Positions 42,389-51,976 are shown, counted from the first letter of the stretch. The stretch is 64,000 nucleotides of DNA from Aquimarina sp. MMG016 (GCF_018100805.1 NZ_JAGJEA010000003.1:1-64000), one strand, 5' to 3'. Notes: a model not told the origin generated them from the letters alone. Translations and numbers: made by a program.

Positions 42389-42991
42389 TTATTCTAGTCC
42401 TTTTACATTTTCACTTACCTCTTTTCCAAAAGTGTTTGCCATTTCTACGGCTATTTTAATATTTGATCTTTTTGTTTTTGATTCTGAATTGGGCTTCATA
42501 AGCCAAAACGTTCTAGAGCCGATCAGCACAGCTTCTTTCTGTTTAATCAGATCCTCAAGTATTCGTTGTGACCTCTTTGTTGAGCCACTTCCCAAAGTAA
42601 TTGCAACTACTTTCTTTCCTCGTAGGTCATCATTATTTCTAATATAATCACTTATGGCTTTATCAGGAGTCCAATTATAAGTGTTTGCGCAAAACACATA
42701 TAAGTCGAATGGTTCTTCTGAATTTTTGGCAGCAGCAACAGTTACTATTTTTGACATCCATCCTTTTTCGGCCAGTCCTTCTGCAAAAGATCTGCTTATT
42801 TTTTCATCCAAATTATATATTGGATCAGGATCATATATGATAAATGCTTTTTGTTCAGCATCAGATTGACCTATAATAATTGTCTTTTCTGGCCCTTTTT
42901 TACCTACTACAATAGAAAGTATTATCCATATCATCAAAGTTAACCCTAATACTACCAGTATATTTATCATTATTCTTTTTCTTCTTCGCAT
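42389..42991 (-). CDS. membrane-anchored flavodoxin-like protein
   Basis: A 200-residue protein: basic start (MRRRKR), one membrane helix (about 9-28) and an alpha/beta flavodoxin-like domain with IIIGQSDAEQKAFIIYDPD, LYVFCANTYNWTPDKAISDYI and VVAITLGSGSTKRSQRI segments. Similar in plan to 28013-28552. Lies in the PEP synthase-hpf operon. FMN binding not proven. Confidence 0.58.
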   Translation of the reverse strand: MRRRKRIMINILVVLGLTLMIWIILSIVVGKKGPEKTIIIGQSDAEQKAFIIYDPDPIYNLDEKISRSFAEGLAEKGWMSKIVTVAAAKNSEEPFDLYVFCANTYNWTPDKAISDYIRNNDDLRGKKVVAITLGSGSTKRSQRILEDLIKQKEAVLIGSRTFWLMKPNSESKTKRSNIKIAVEMANTFGKEVSENVKGLE

Positions 42992-43027
42992 CTTAAACGG
43001 TTAACGATTGTACCCAAGTAGTTCTAT

Positions 43028-45415
43028 TTAGTTTGCAATGGCAGTAGTATAGGACTCTGCTTTATTAATATTTTCTATCCCTTTTAGTATAGCATCGGGG
43101 TTAAAAGAAACGCTATCGATACCTGCTTCTACTAAAAAAGAAGCATATTCTGGGAAGTCACTAGGTGCCTGCCCGCATAGTCCAATCTTTTTCCCCAAAT
43201 AATTGGCTTTTTCTATAGCCATTGTAATCATCTTTTTCGTTGCTGGATCATTCTCATCAAAAACAGATGCCATTAATTCTGAATCCCGGTCAATACCCAA
43301 AGTTAATTGAGTCAAATCATTGGAACCAATAGAGAATCCGTCAAAGATTTTAGCAAATTCTTCAGCCTGAATCACATTACTTGGAATTTCGGACATAACA
43401 TACACTTCCAGTTGGTTTTCTCCTTGTTGAAGTCCGTACTCTGCCATGATTGCTATGACTTTCTCTCCTTCTTCTACAGTTCTACAGAATGGAATCATTA
43501 CTTTAACATTGGTTAATCCCATATCCTCCCTTACCCTCTTAATGGCTTTACACTCTAATCCAAAACCTTCTCGATACAAATCACTATAGTATCTTGAAGC
43601 TCCCCTAAAACCGAGCATTGGATTCTCTTCCTTAGGCTCAAATTGTCTACCTCCGATAAGGTTAGCGTATTCGTTGGTTTTAAAATCACTCATACGTACA
43701 ATGACTTCCTTAGGATAAAAAGCCGCTGCCATGGTTGCAATACCTTGTGAAAGTTGATCCACAAAATACTCCTGCTTATCGGTATAACCATGTGTTAGCA
43801 TTTCGATCTTTGTCTTTGCTTCTGAATTTTCTATTTGATCAAATTTTACCAATGCCATAGGGTGTACCTTGACCATATGAGTAATAATAAATTCCATTCT
43901 TAATAAACCGATCCCATCATTAGGATAAAACGAAAGCTGAAAAGCTTTTTCAGGATCTGAAAGAATGAACTTGGCTTCGGTATTAGGAAGTTTAATTCTA
44001 TTGAAATCTATTTCTTTCTTTACGTATGGTAAAGCACCTTGATAGATGTACCCTGTTTTACCCTCTGCACAACAGACGGTAACAGTCTGTCCTTCTTTGA
44101 TTCCTTGTGTAGCACTATTAGTTCCCACAACGGCTGGAACTCCTAATTCTCTTGCTACAATAGCCGCATGACTTGTTCGCCCTCCTCTGTTAGTAACGAT
44201 AGCTCCTGCTTTTTTTAGTAGTGGATCCCAATCTGGACTAGTAACATCAGTGATAATGATGTCTCCTTCATGAAGTTTATGAGAGTCCTTTGGTGTTTTT
44301 AATATCCGTGCAGTTCCTACCGTTATTTTAGAACCAATAGCATTTCCGACTGCCAGCACTTCTCCTTTTTCTTGTAGTTGATATTCTACATGTACCTTTC
44401 CACTCTTTGAATGATGTACCGTTTCAGGTCTGGCTTGTGTAATAAATAACTCTCCGTTTACACCATCTTTGGCCCATTCGATATCCATTGGTTTTTGATA
44501 ATGATGTTCAATAGCCATAGCCCATTTAGCTAGTGTAATAACCTCTGCGTCTGAGAGTACATATTTTTCTTTCTTCGAAAGTGGTGTACTTATGTTTACA
44601 ACAGAAGAATTTTTTCCATAATCTGCATAGATCATAGTTTTTTCCTTATCTCCTAGTTTTTTTTGTATAATAGCTTGTTTACCCTGTTGTAATGTGGGTT
44701 TAAAAACATAAAACTCATCAGGATTTACGGTTCCTTGAACAATATTCTCCCCTAACCCCCATACTCCAGACAAGTGAATAATATTTTTAAACCCAGACTC
44801 TGGTTCTATAGTAAAACCTACTCCCGAACATCCTTTATCTGACCGTACCATTCGTTGAACTCCAACCGATAATGCGATATCATGATGCAAGAACCCTTTA
44901 TCTTCGCGATATTTTATTGCCCGATTGGTGTAGAGAGAAGCAAAACATTTTTTAATCGCTGTTAACAAAGCTTCTTCTCCTTTGATATTTAAGAATGTAT
45001 CGTGTTGCCCTGCAAAACTAGCTTCGGGCAGATCTTCTGCTGTGGCACTGCTGCGTACCGCTACCGCAATATCCTTCCTTTCTCCTAACTTATTATAGGC
45101 TTCGACAATAGACGCTGAAAAAGCTTCAGAGAAACTTCCATCAAATATGAGCTTTCGAGCAATCGAACCAATCTCATTAAGGTTTGAAAAATTCTTTCTA
45201 TCCAAACCTTTTAAAAGATTCTGTAATTGTTCTGCTAAGCAATTTTCTTTCAGAAACAGCCAAAATGCATCAGCAGTTGTAGCAAATCCATCCGGAATAC
45301 TAACCCCTTGGGGAGACAATTGATTGATCATTTCACCAAGTGAAGCATTTTTCCCTCCTACCGAGGCTATATCTTTAATTGTAATTTCTTTAAATTTTTT
45401 AACAAACATATCCAT
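43028..45415 (-). CDS. ppsA: phosphoenolpyruvate synthase
   Basis: A 795-residue enzyme. N-terminal ATP-grasp domain (about 15-340; RSSATAEDLPEASFAGQHDTF), phosphohistidine domain with catalytic H416 in GGRTSHAAIVARELGVPAVVG (411-431), and C-terminal PEP-binding barrel (about 480-790) with GLCGQAPSDFPEY carrying the proton-donor cysteine. It makes PEP, AMP and phosphate from pyruvate and ATP. Slightly longer or equal to the usual 790-800 residues. Its place beside hpf and a flavodoxin-like gene suggests use in a low-energy, low-oxygen state. Confidence 0.95.
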   Translation of the reverse strand: MDMFVKKFKEITIKDIASVGGKNASLGEMINQLSPQGVSIPDGFATTADAFWLFLKENCLAEQLQNLLKGLDRKNFSNLNEIGSIARKLIFDGSFSEAFSASIVEAYNKLGERKDIAVAVRSSATAEDLPEASFAGQHDTFLNIKGEEALLTAIKKCFASLYTNRAIKYREDKGFLHHDIALSVGVQRMVRSDKGCSGVGFTIEPESGFKNIIHLSGVWGLGENIVQGTVNPDEFYVFKPTLQQGKQAIIQKKLGDKEKTMIYADYGKNSSVVNISTPLSKKEKYVLSDAEVITLAKWAMAIEHHYQKPMDIEWAKDGVNGELFITQARPETVHHSKSGKVHVEYQLQEKGEVLAVGNAIGSKITVGTARILKTPKDSHKLHEGDIIITDVTSPDWDPLLKKAGAIVTNRGGRTSHAAIVARELGVPAVVGTNSATQGIKEGQTVTVCCAEGKTGYIYQGALPYVKKEIDFNRIKLPNTEAKFILSDPEKAFQLSFYPNDGIGLLRMEFIITHMVKVHPMALVKFDQIENSEAKTKIEMLTHGYTDKQEYFVDQLSQGIATMAAAFYPKEVIVRMSDFKTNEYANLIGGRQFEPKEENPMLGFRGASRYYSDLYREGFGLECKAIKRVREDMGLTNVKVMIPFCRTVEEGEKVIAIMAEYGLQQGENQLEVYVMSEIPSNVIQAEEFAKIFDGFSIGSNDLTQLTLGIDRDSELMASVFDENDPATKKMITMAIEKANYLGKKIGLCGQAPSDFPEYASFLVEAGIDSVSFNPDAILKGIENINKAESYTTAIAN

Positions 45416-45431
45416 AGCTGAGCGTTAACAT

Positions 45432-45818
45432 TTAATAGGGCACCAATTTATAGGCAGCATTTAACAGGAATACTCCAGTTAAAAATAAGAGCACATATAG
45501 TATCTGCACTAATTTTATATTGATAAATTCCAGCCACTTACCTGTACCCGTTGGAAAAATAAATAACAATAATCCCATTCCTAAGGCAATCCAACCGATG
45601 GCTGTAATGATAAACTTCCAGTTAGGTTCCCATACATTGTGAAAAAGTATATTAAGTAATCCTACAAGAATGGCAACAAAGGAGGTTATGATTAGAAACT
45701 TCTGGTCTTTTAAATCTTCGAAAATCTGCTTTATCCTGGATGGATTAAAACTCAAAATGAAGAAAAAAATAATAAGATACCACCCCCAGAACTTCGCTAA
45801 AAAAACAGACACATCCAT
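45432..45818 (-). CDS. small four-helix membrane protein
   Basis: A 128-residue protein with four membrane helices (about 7-22, 42-60, 70-90, 103-122) and no known motif. Leads the ppsA operon, 16 bp before ppsA. Homologs of this size often accompany hypoxia genes; function unknown. Confidence 0.55.
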   Translation of the reverse strand: MDVSVFLAKFWGWYLIIFFFILSFNPSRIKQIFEDLKDQKFLIITSFVAILVGLLNILFHNVWEPNWKFIITAIGWIALGMGLLLFIFPTGTGKWLEFINIKLVQILYVLLFLTGVFLLNAAYKLVPY

Positions 45819-45873
45819 ATTCTTTAATTTTTATCATCTATTCAAAAATAGTAGCTCTCCTTCATTTTAAATA

Positions 45874-45885
45874 TGATAAATATCA
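45874..45885. promoter_or_regulatory. FNR/FixK-type site 20, divergent operator
   Basis: TGATAAATATCA. Minus strand: a perfect TATTTTTG (45850-45843), 23 bp away, for the ppsA-hpf operon. Plus strand: GAAATTTG (45909-45916; first base differs), 23 bp away, for the ABC exporter operon. Confidence 0.86.
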
Positions 45886-45933
45886 TTCCGAAAATCACGG
45901 CTATCCCTGAAATTTGAATCAAAATTAAAACCT

Positions 45934-47016
45934 ATGAACAAGCCTGTTTTGGTGATTCTGTTTAGTGTGCTTATAGTATCCTGTAACAGTAAAGAAGAAA
46001 GAATACTTCCGGCCATAACCGATATTACCGAATCGGTTTATTCCTCAATAATCATACAACCTGATAGTTTATACGAAGTACATTCAGTTGTAAATGGTAT
46101 TTTGGATAAAAACCTGGTAGAAGAAGGAGATCTGGTAACCAAAGAGACCCCGTTAATCCAAATTATCAATAATAGTCCTAAATTAAATACAGAGAACGCC
46201 AAACTATCTCTTGAGCTCGCAAAAAACAATTATCAAGGTAGTGCTGCAATACTTAGAAGTATTCAAGAGGAAATTGATGCCGCTATCTTAAAAATGAATA
46301 ATGATTCTATCAACTATTGCAGACAAAAAAATCTTTGGGATCAGCAAATTGGATCTAAAGTAGCATATGATACTAAAAAACTAGCTTATGAACTTTCTAC
46401 AAATTCACTAGATCTGCTAAAGAACAAATATGATAGAACTAAGGAAGAATTAGAAACACAATTGAAACAGGCAGAAAACAATTATAAAACTTCCCTTATA
46501 ACTACTAAAGATTTCACAATTAGTAGCAAGATCAATGGTAAGGTATACGCCTTATACAAAAACCCGGGAGAAATCGTAAATACTATGGAGCCTATAGCAT
46601 CTGTAGGCAGTACTACAGTATTTGTTATAGAGATGTTGGTGGATGAAGTGGATATTGTAAAGATTAAAAAAGGCCAAAAGGTAATCATCACATTGGATGC
46701 GTATAATGCAGAGGTGTTTACTTCCAAAGTGAGTAAAATTTATCCTAAAAAAGACGAACGTAATCAAACTTTTATGGTTGAAGCCTTGTTTGACAGAACT
46801 CCAGAAGTTTTATACCCCGGATTATCAGGTGAAGGAAATATCATCATTTCGAAAAAAAAGGATGTGCTCACAATTCCAAAACAATATCTGATTGATGATA
46901 CCAAAGTAAAAACTGAAAATGGGATTATAGAAATTGTCACCGGATTACAAAGTATGGATACCGTAGAAGTTGTATCAGGAATCACCAAAGAGACCTGGAT
47001 TTATAAACCTAAATAA
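45934..47016 (+). CDS. HlyD/MacA-type periplasmic adaptor lipoprotein
   Basis: A 360-residue adaptor. Lipobox VSCNSKEE (cysteine about 17). A lipoyl half-motif (about 55-85), a long coiled-coil hairpin (about 85-195), the second lipoyl half and a beta-barrel domain follow (e.g. GKVYALYKNPGEIV and VLTIPKQYLIDD). It links the ABC transporter to the outer membrane. The FtsX-type permease starts at its last base. Confidence 0.85.
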   Translation: MNKPVLVILFSVLIVSCNSKEERILPAITDITESVYSSIIIQPDSLYEVHSVVNGILDKNLVEEGDLVTKETPLIQIINNSPKLNTENAKLSLELAKNNYQGSAAILRSIQEEIDAAILKMNNDSINYCRQKNLWDQQIGSKVAYDTKKLAYELSTNSLDLLKNKYDRTKEELETQLKQAENNYKTSLITTKDFTISSKINGKVYALYKNPGEIVNTMEPIASVGSTTVFVIEMLVDEVDIVKIKKGQKVIITLDAYNAEVFTSKVSKIYPKKDERNQTFMVEALFDRTPEVLYPGLSGEGNIIISKKKDVLTIPKQYLIDDTKVKTENGIIEIVTGLQSMDTVEVVSGITKETWIYKPK

Positions 47017-48278
47017 TGATCAACTGGAAAGTCATATTGAACATTGCCAAAACACATCTGCTGACTAAAATCAAGCAAACCGCAACCGCTGCTCTTGGAG
47101 TGACATTTGGCATTGGAGCATATATTACCCTGGTATGTTTTATGACCGGGCTTAATGGAATGCTCGATGATTTAATTCTTAATCAAACCCCGCATATTCA
47201 TATCTATAACGAAATAGAACCTTCTGAAAAACAACCGGTCGATCTATATCATGAACTTGAAAACACCCTTAACATAGTACATTCTATTAAACCAAAACAA
47301 AGTCAGAAACGTATTCACAATGTGCTTCCAATCATTAATTATTTAAATAAAGACCCTCAGGTTCGCGGCGCAATTCCACAGATAAAAACACAGGCTTTTT
47401 ATATCGCAGGATCGATTGAAATAGGTGGAAATATTACTGGTGTTGATATTATGAAAGAGGTAGAACTTTTTAACTTCAAAGACTATATTGTAAAAGGCGA
47501 ACCACAAGATTTAAAAAACAATGAGAATGGAATTTTATTGGGATCAGGAATTGCAGATAAAATGTCTCTTGATATAGGTGACAGAGTACAGATAAGTCCT
47601 ATTAAAGGGGACGTTTTTCCATTAAAAATAGTCGGTATCTATCAAAGCGGTATAGCAGATATTGATAATATTCAAAGTTTTACTAATATAAAAACTGTAC
47701 AACGAATCTTAGGTGAGGCCGAAAATTACATTACTGATATTAATGTAAAACTATATGATATTGATAATGCAATTCCTTTATCCAAGAAAATTGAACAACA
47801 GTTTAAACTCAAAGCAATTGATATTAATACTGCTAACGCCCAGTTCGAGACAGGAACAACTATTAGAAATCTAATTACATATGCTGTTTCCATCACTTTA
47901 CTAATTGTAGCAGGATTTGGTATTTATAACATACTCAATATGCTTATTTATGAAAAGATGAACGATATAGCAATCCTAAAAGCAACGGGGTTTTCTGGTA
48001 AAGATGTACAAATGATCTTTATGAGTCAAGCCATGATCATTGGAGTAGTTGGAGGAATTTTAGGTTTACTCATCGGTTTTATATTATCCAATATCATTGA
48101 TCAGGTGCCTTTTCAGACAGAGGCATTACCTACTATAGAAACATACCCAATAAATCATAATCCTTGGTTTTATGTTATAGGAATAACATTTGCGATGATT
48201 TCAACTTTTATGGCAGGCTTTTTACCTTCTCGTAAGGCAAAAAAGATTGACCCGGTTAAAATCATAAGAGGCCAATAA
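47016..48278 (+). CDS. FtsX/MacB-LolE-type ABC permease
   Basis: A 420-residue permease with one helix near the N-terminus (about 20-42), a periplasmic MacB-like core domain (about 60-280) and three C-terminal helices (about 288-312, 336-365, 385-405), the FtsX topology. With the adaptor and ATPase it forms a mechanotransmission-type exporter for lipoproteins, peptides or drugs. ABC gene begins 8 bp later. Confidence 0.9.
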   Translation: MINWKVILNIAKTHLLTKIKQTATAALGVTFGIGAYITLVCFMTGLNGMLDDLILNQTPHIHIYNEIEPSEKQPVDLYHELENTLNIVHSIKPKQSQKRIHNVLPIINYLNKDPQVRGAIPQIKTQAFYIAGSIEIGGNITGVDIMKEVELFNFKDYIVKGEPQDLKNNENGILLGSGIADKMSLDIGDRVQISPIKGDVFPLKIVGIYQSGIADIDNIQSFTNIKTVQRILGEAENYITDINVKLYDIDNAIPLSKKIEQQFKLKAIDINTANAQFETGTTIRNLITYAVSITLLIVAGFGIYNILNMLIYEKMNDIAILKATGFSGKDVQMIFMSQAMIIGVVGGILGLLIGFILSNIIDQVPFQTEALPTIETYPINHNPWFYVIGITFAMISTFMAGFLPSRKAKKIDPVKIIRGQ

Positions 48279-48286
48279 AAGTAAAT

Positions 48287-48958
48287 ATGAATACAGTTCT
48301 CGAAGCTAAAAATATCAACAAATACTTCAGAAAACCAGTGCTTTTCCATGTACTGAAGGACATTAGTTTTAAAATAAAAGAAGGAGAATTCACTTCTATT
48401 ATGGGAAAATCTGGATGTGGCAAATCAACGCTGCTTTATATCTTATCTACGATGGATACCGATTATGAAGGTGAGTTATATCTGAATCATGAACTTGTTA
48501 CCGGTCAAGAGAGGGAAAAACTTTCCTTTATTAGGAATAAACATATTGGTTTTGTATTCCAGTTTCATTATTTGTTGTCTGAATTTTCAGTGCTCGAAAA
48601 TGTAATGCTTCCAGCTAAAAAACTTGGAGAAAAAACTGCTGCAGAGATTGAACATCATGCAATGGAAAAACTTCGTGTTCTTGGTATTGATCATCTAGCA
48701 AAAAAAAGAGCTTCCAGAATATCTGGAGGGGAAAAACAAAGGGTTGCCATTGCACGTGCTTTGATTAATGATCCTGCAATCATAATGGGGGATGAGCCCA
48801 CAGGAAATTTAGATAGTTATAATTCTGATAATGTGTTTAATATTTTTAAACAACTAAGTGATGAACAAGGTTTGTCTCTCCTGGTTGTTACTCACGATAT
48901 CGATTTTGCCAATAAAACCGATCGCATTATAGAAATGGGCGATGGAAGAATACTTTGA
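48287..48958 (+). CDS. ABC transporter ATPase (LolD/MacB type)
   Basis: A 223-residue ATPase. Walker A GKSGCGKSTL (about 40-49), Q loop FQFHYLLSEF, signature ISGGEKQRVAIARAL (about 142-156), Walker B IIMGDEPTGNLD and switch His in VVTHD (about 200). Partner of the two previous genes. Stop is 2 bp from the end of the convergent usp gene. Confidence 0.93.
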   Translation: MNTVLEAKNINKYFRKPVLFHVLKDISFKIKEGEFTSIMGKSGCGKSTLLYILSTMDTDYEGELYLNHELVTGQEREKLSFIRNKHIGFVFQFHYLLSEFSVLENVMLPAKKLGEKTAAEIEHHAMEKLRVLGIDHLAKKRASRISGGEKQRVAIARALINDPAIIMGDEPTGNLDSYNSDNVFNIFKQLSDEQGLSLLVVTHDIDFANKTDRIIEMGDGRIL

Positions 48959-48959
48959 T

Positions 48960-49799
48960 TTACTTAGCATTAAAGCTCAATAAAGGAATTACCGTATTTG
49001 CCCCTACCTGTTTTACTAAATCTCGATGAAATAGCCTATTAAAGAAGCCTCGATCTTCACGTTCCAATAAAGCAACAATATCAGTTTCATTAGTATTGAC
49101 ATAATCATTTAATTTTTCATAAACATCATTCGAAAAAACAATATCAAAATCTATATTCTCATAGTCAACTTTTTCCTTTACCATTTCCTTAAACCAGGAC
49201 ATTTGATCTTCTCCATCCGACTCCTTCTTAGATGAAATATGAATTACACGGATTTCTGCTTGATATGCTGCTGCAAGTATTGCCAATTTTTCAATCGCAA
49301 AAACATCTTCTTCTTCAAAATCCGTAGCGTATACTATATTTTTTATTTCCTTAGCGCTACTATTGTCGGGAAGAATCAATAATGGACAAGGAACTTTGGT
49401 TAACAATTGCTTCGCTATATCTCCAACCAAAACACCTCTATTACTGTGTTTATCCTTCATTCCCATTATAATCATGTCAGCAGATAGTTTTTTGGCCATT
49501 TCTAGAATTCCATCAACAATAGATATGCTTTTCAACACTTCAGTTCGTACATTCTTTAGCTTATTTTTATCTCCTAAATGTTTTGTACAGTAAGCATCAA
49601 TGATAGAACGTTGTTCTTGATAAGCTCTTTTTTGTGTTTGTCTTAAGGAACTTATTATTGTTGTCCCAGAAAATGTAGGAACATCAAATATATGTAAAAC
49701 GATCAATTCTGCCTGTAGCTTCATACTTAGATCATAAGCATATTGTAAAGAAGATATAGAATGTTCCGAATAATCAGTAGAATAGAGAATAGTTTTCAT
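48960..49799 (-). CDS. tandem universal stress protein with a degenerate ATP motif
   Basis: A 279-residue Usp, two domains (1 to about 150, 155-279). The ATP motif of domain 1 is changed to GMKDKHSNRGVLVGDIA, lacking the second glycine and the final serine, so it may not bind ATP as the other two Usps do. Preceded by FNR-type site 21. Confidence 0.85.
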   Translation of the reverse strand: MKTILYSTDYSEHSISSLQYAYDLSMKLQAELIVLHIFDVPTFSGTTIISSLRQTQKRAYQEQRSIIDAYCTKHLGDKNKLKNVRTEVLKSISIVDGILEMAKKLSADMIIMGMKDKHSNRGVLVGDIAKQLLTKVPCPLLILPDNSSAKEIKNIVYATDFEEEDVFAIEKLAILAAAYQAEIRVIHISSKKESDGEDQMSWFKEMVKEKVDYENIDFDIVFSNDVYEKLNDYVNTNETDIVALLEREDRGFFNRLFHRDLVKQVGANTVIPLLSFNAK

Positions 49800-49858
49800 G
49801 ATTTCTATGAGTTTCAGGTTGAAAGAATGAAGCTATCATATTATAAACAAACCAGAAA

Positions 49859-49870
49859 TGATATAAATCA
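49859..49870. promoter_or_regulatory. FNR/FixK-type site 21, divergent operator
   Basis: TGATATAAATCA. Minus strand: TAGCTTCA (49835-49828), 23 bp away, for usp. Plus strand: TACATTGC (49894-49901), 23 bp away, for the DUF6544-like gene. Confidence 0.72.
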
Positions 49871-49930
49871 TTTTTGTTCGATATACTATCATATACATTG
49901 CTAATTCCAACACTATCCGAACGGAAGACA

Positions 49931-50755
49931 ATGAAACAAAAACTAATCAAAATGACATTAATTATTATTGGAATAACCATTGTAGTTATCGTTACTATAG
50001 TTTTTATAGGAATATCTTCCATTCAAAGAAATGTTAATCAGGAAAAGAATGCTCTGTTTACTTCTAACAATGAGGATAAACTGATTTCAAAAGATGACCT
50101 GGATTCATTTCCTGATTTGATGAAAAATTATTTAATCAATGTTAAGGTTATCGGGAAACCAAAATATTGTAATGCAGTTTTTTCTCAAAAAGGCAAAATC
50201 AGAACCAATCCAGAAAAAGACTGGTTACCTTTTACTGCCACACAATATATTTCTTCTTATAATCCAGGTTTTATATGGAACGCAAAAGCTTTTCCTATGC
50301 TCATCAGAGATAAATATCAAGAAGAAAACGGAGAGGTTAAGATAAGCTTGCTAGGCCTTAAAAAAATAGCTCAACATTCGGGTCCAGAGGTGGATCAAAG
50401 CTCATTGGGGAGATATTTTGGTGAGTTGATATGGTTTCCGATAGGTTTTTTGGATTCTGATATTTTCTGGGAGCAATTAGATACTAAAACTGTAAAAGGT
50501 GTCATATCTAAAGGAGGCATAAAGCTAGAAGGGCATTTCATCTTTGATGAAAATGGGATGATCGATTCATTCAAAACCAAAAGATATAGAGATACTGTAT
50601 TAGAAAATTTCATTGGAGAAGTGGGTAAATACAAAGATTATGATGGGGTATTAATTCCAGAAACAATGACCGCTATTTGGGATCTTAAAGATACAAGATT
50701 AGAGTACTTTAAAGCTGATATCATCGATTATAACTTAGAACCTACTACACCATGA
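49931..50755 (+). CDS. DUF6544/DUF6920-like protein
   Basis: A 274-residue protein with one N-terminal membrane helix (about 7-29) and a soluble domain (about 50-270) with KNYLINVKVIGKPKYCNAVFSQKGKIRTNP, a pattern I recall from the DUF6544 family. Start taken as ATG 49931; the TTG at 49874 lies upstream of the -7 box. Function unknown. Confidence 0.68.
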   Translation: MKQKLIKMTLIIIGITIVVIVTIVFIGISSIQRNVNQEKNALFTSNNEDKLISKDDLDSFPDLMKNYLINVKVIGKPKYCNAVFSQKGKIRTNPEKDWLPFTATQYISSYNPGFIWNAKAFPMLIRDKYQEENGEVKISLLGLKKIAQHSGPEVDQSSLGRYFGELIWFPIGFLDSDIFWEQLDTKTVKGVISKGGIKLEGHFIFDENGMIDSFKTKRYRDTVLENFIGEVGKYKDYDGVLIPETMTAIWDLKDTRLEYFKADIIDYNLEPTTP

Positions 50756-50783
50756 ACACCTGAATGTTATAAATATTTGATTA

Positions 50784-50795
50784 TGATGAATATCA
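50784..50795 (+). promoter_or_regulatory. FNR/FixK-type site 22, farther from its promoter
   Basis: TGATGAATATCA. No good box at 23 bp; a strong TACTTTTA lies at 50841-50848, 45 bp away. The extra 22 bp equals two helical turns, as for a class I activator site. Serves the DUF3667 gene at 50864. Confidence 0.6.
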
Positions 50796-50863
50796 TTTCG
50801 AGCTCTATGATATCCTTAGAATAATTGTAAATTGTTTTTGTACTTTTAGGCAAATTCTTAGTA

Positions 50864-51913
50864 ATGCCTTCGACTAACCAATGTAAAAACTGCGAAAAAT
50901 CTTTTGATGAATCCTTCGATTATTGTCCTTATTGTGGGCAAGAAACAACAGATAAACTTACTTTTAGTGTACTGTTTAGTAATACCATAAGCAATTACTT
51001 TTCTATAGATGCTCGCTTCTTCAGAAGTTTTATTCCACTAATGACAAAACCTGGAGTTTTGGCTAGGCGTTTTGTTGATGGTAAGCGACTCACATATTTA
51101 CATCCGGCACAATTCTATCTCTTTATCTCTGTGGTATTTTTTTTTATTTTCTCTTTTAGCATAAGAAAAGCAGATAATAAATTTACACAGGTATTAAAAG
51201 AAGGTTTTAAAAAAGGAGTAGTTATAGATTCGTTACAGTTAAAAAAAGATTCTATTGGTTTAGAAAGAGCCAAAAATGCTATTAAAGACAACTCAGTATT
51301 AATAGGGGTATCAGATGAGGATATTAAAGCAATTGACTCAGTTATATCTGCCAAGCAAAAGGAGCCTTCTGTATCATTTAGTTTTCAGAGAAATAAGTTA
51401 GATTCTCTTATTGCAATTGATGCCCCAGAAGGAGATAAGTTAAAGGCCATGGGATTGGAAGAAGATGCTGGTGCTGTTACTCAAAAATTTTATGCACAAA
51501 TACTAAAGTTCTATGAAAAACAAGGTGGTGGTATTCTAAAGGTATTATATGACACCATCCCTATTACAATGTTCTTAATGTTACCTCTATTTGGTTTCTT
51601 ATTAAAGTTATTTTATTGGAAACGTGCTGATTTTGCACATCATATGGTATTTAGTTTTTATTTTTTCACCTTTCTTTTCACATCTTTTTGTATCTTAATT
51701 CTGGCAAATATATTAATCGGAATTCCAACATGGTTAGAAGTTCTGGTGTTTTTATCTTTTGTGGTCTATTTGATGATAGCCCTCCGAAATTTTTATAAAA
51801 GTAGTTGGTTGGGAGCTTTTTTTAAAGCCAATACTATTTCTTTCATTTATTTAATGTTTATTGTCCCAATTGCATTTTTTGGAGTGGTAATGGTTTCATT
51901 TATGCTGTATTAA
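50864..51913 (+). CDS. DUF3667 zinc-ribbon membrane protein
   Basis: A 349-residue protein. N-terminal zinc ribbon with CKNCEKSFDESFDYCPYCGQE (7-27; four cysteines), the DUF3667 core (RFFRSFIPLMTKPGVLARRFVDGKRLTYLHPAQFYLF, about 52-88) and four membrane helices (about 85-105, 225-250, 258-285, 290-345 region). The soluble insert (about 110-215) is Lys/Asp/Glu-rich. Function unknown. Typical of Bacteroidota. Confidence 0.85.
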   Translation: MPSTNQCKNCEKSFDESFDYCPYCGQETTDKLTFSVLFSNTISNYFSIDARFFRSFIPLMTKPGVLARRFVDGKRLTYLHPAQFYLFISVVFFFIFSFSIRKADNKFTQVLKEGFKKGVVIDSLQLKKDSIGLERAKNAIKDNSVLIGVSDEDIKAIDSVISAKQKEPSVSFSFQRNKLDSLIAIDAPEGDKLKAMGLEEDAGAVTQKFYAQILKFYEKQGGGILKVLYDTIPITMFLMLPLFGFLLKLFYWKRADFAHHMVFSFYFFTFLFTSFCILILANILIGIPTWLEVLVFLSFVVYLMIALRNFYKSSWLGAFFKANTISFIYLMFIVPIAFFGVVMVSFMLY

Positions 51914-51976
51914 CCAAATCAATTTATCATATTTAATAAGAACCATCAAACAAAAATGATAGTTATATCCAATCAC

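Noticed and set aside
51957..51968. TGATAGTTATAT as a further FNR-type site
   Set aside because: Two mismatches in the second half and it lies between the 3' ends of convergent genes, so no promoter could use it.
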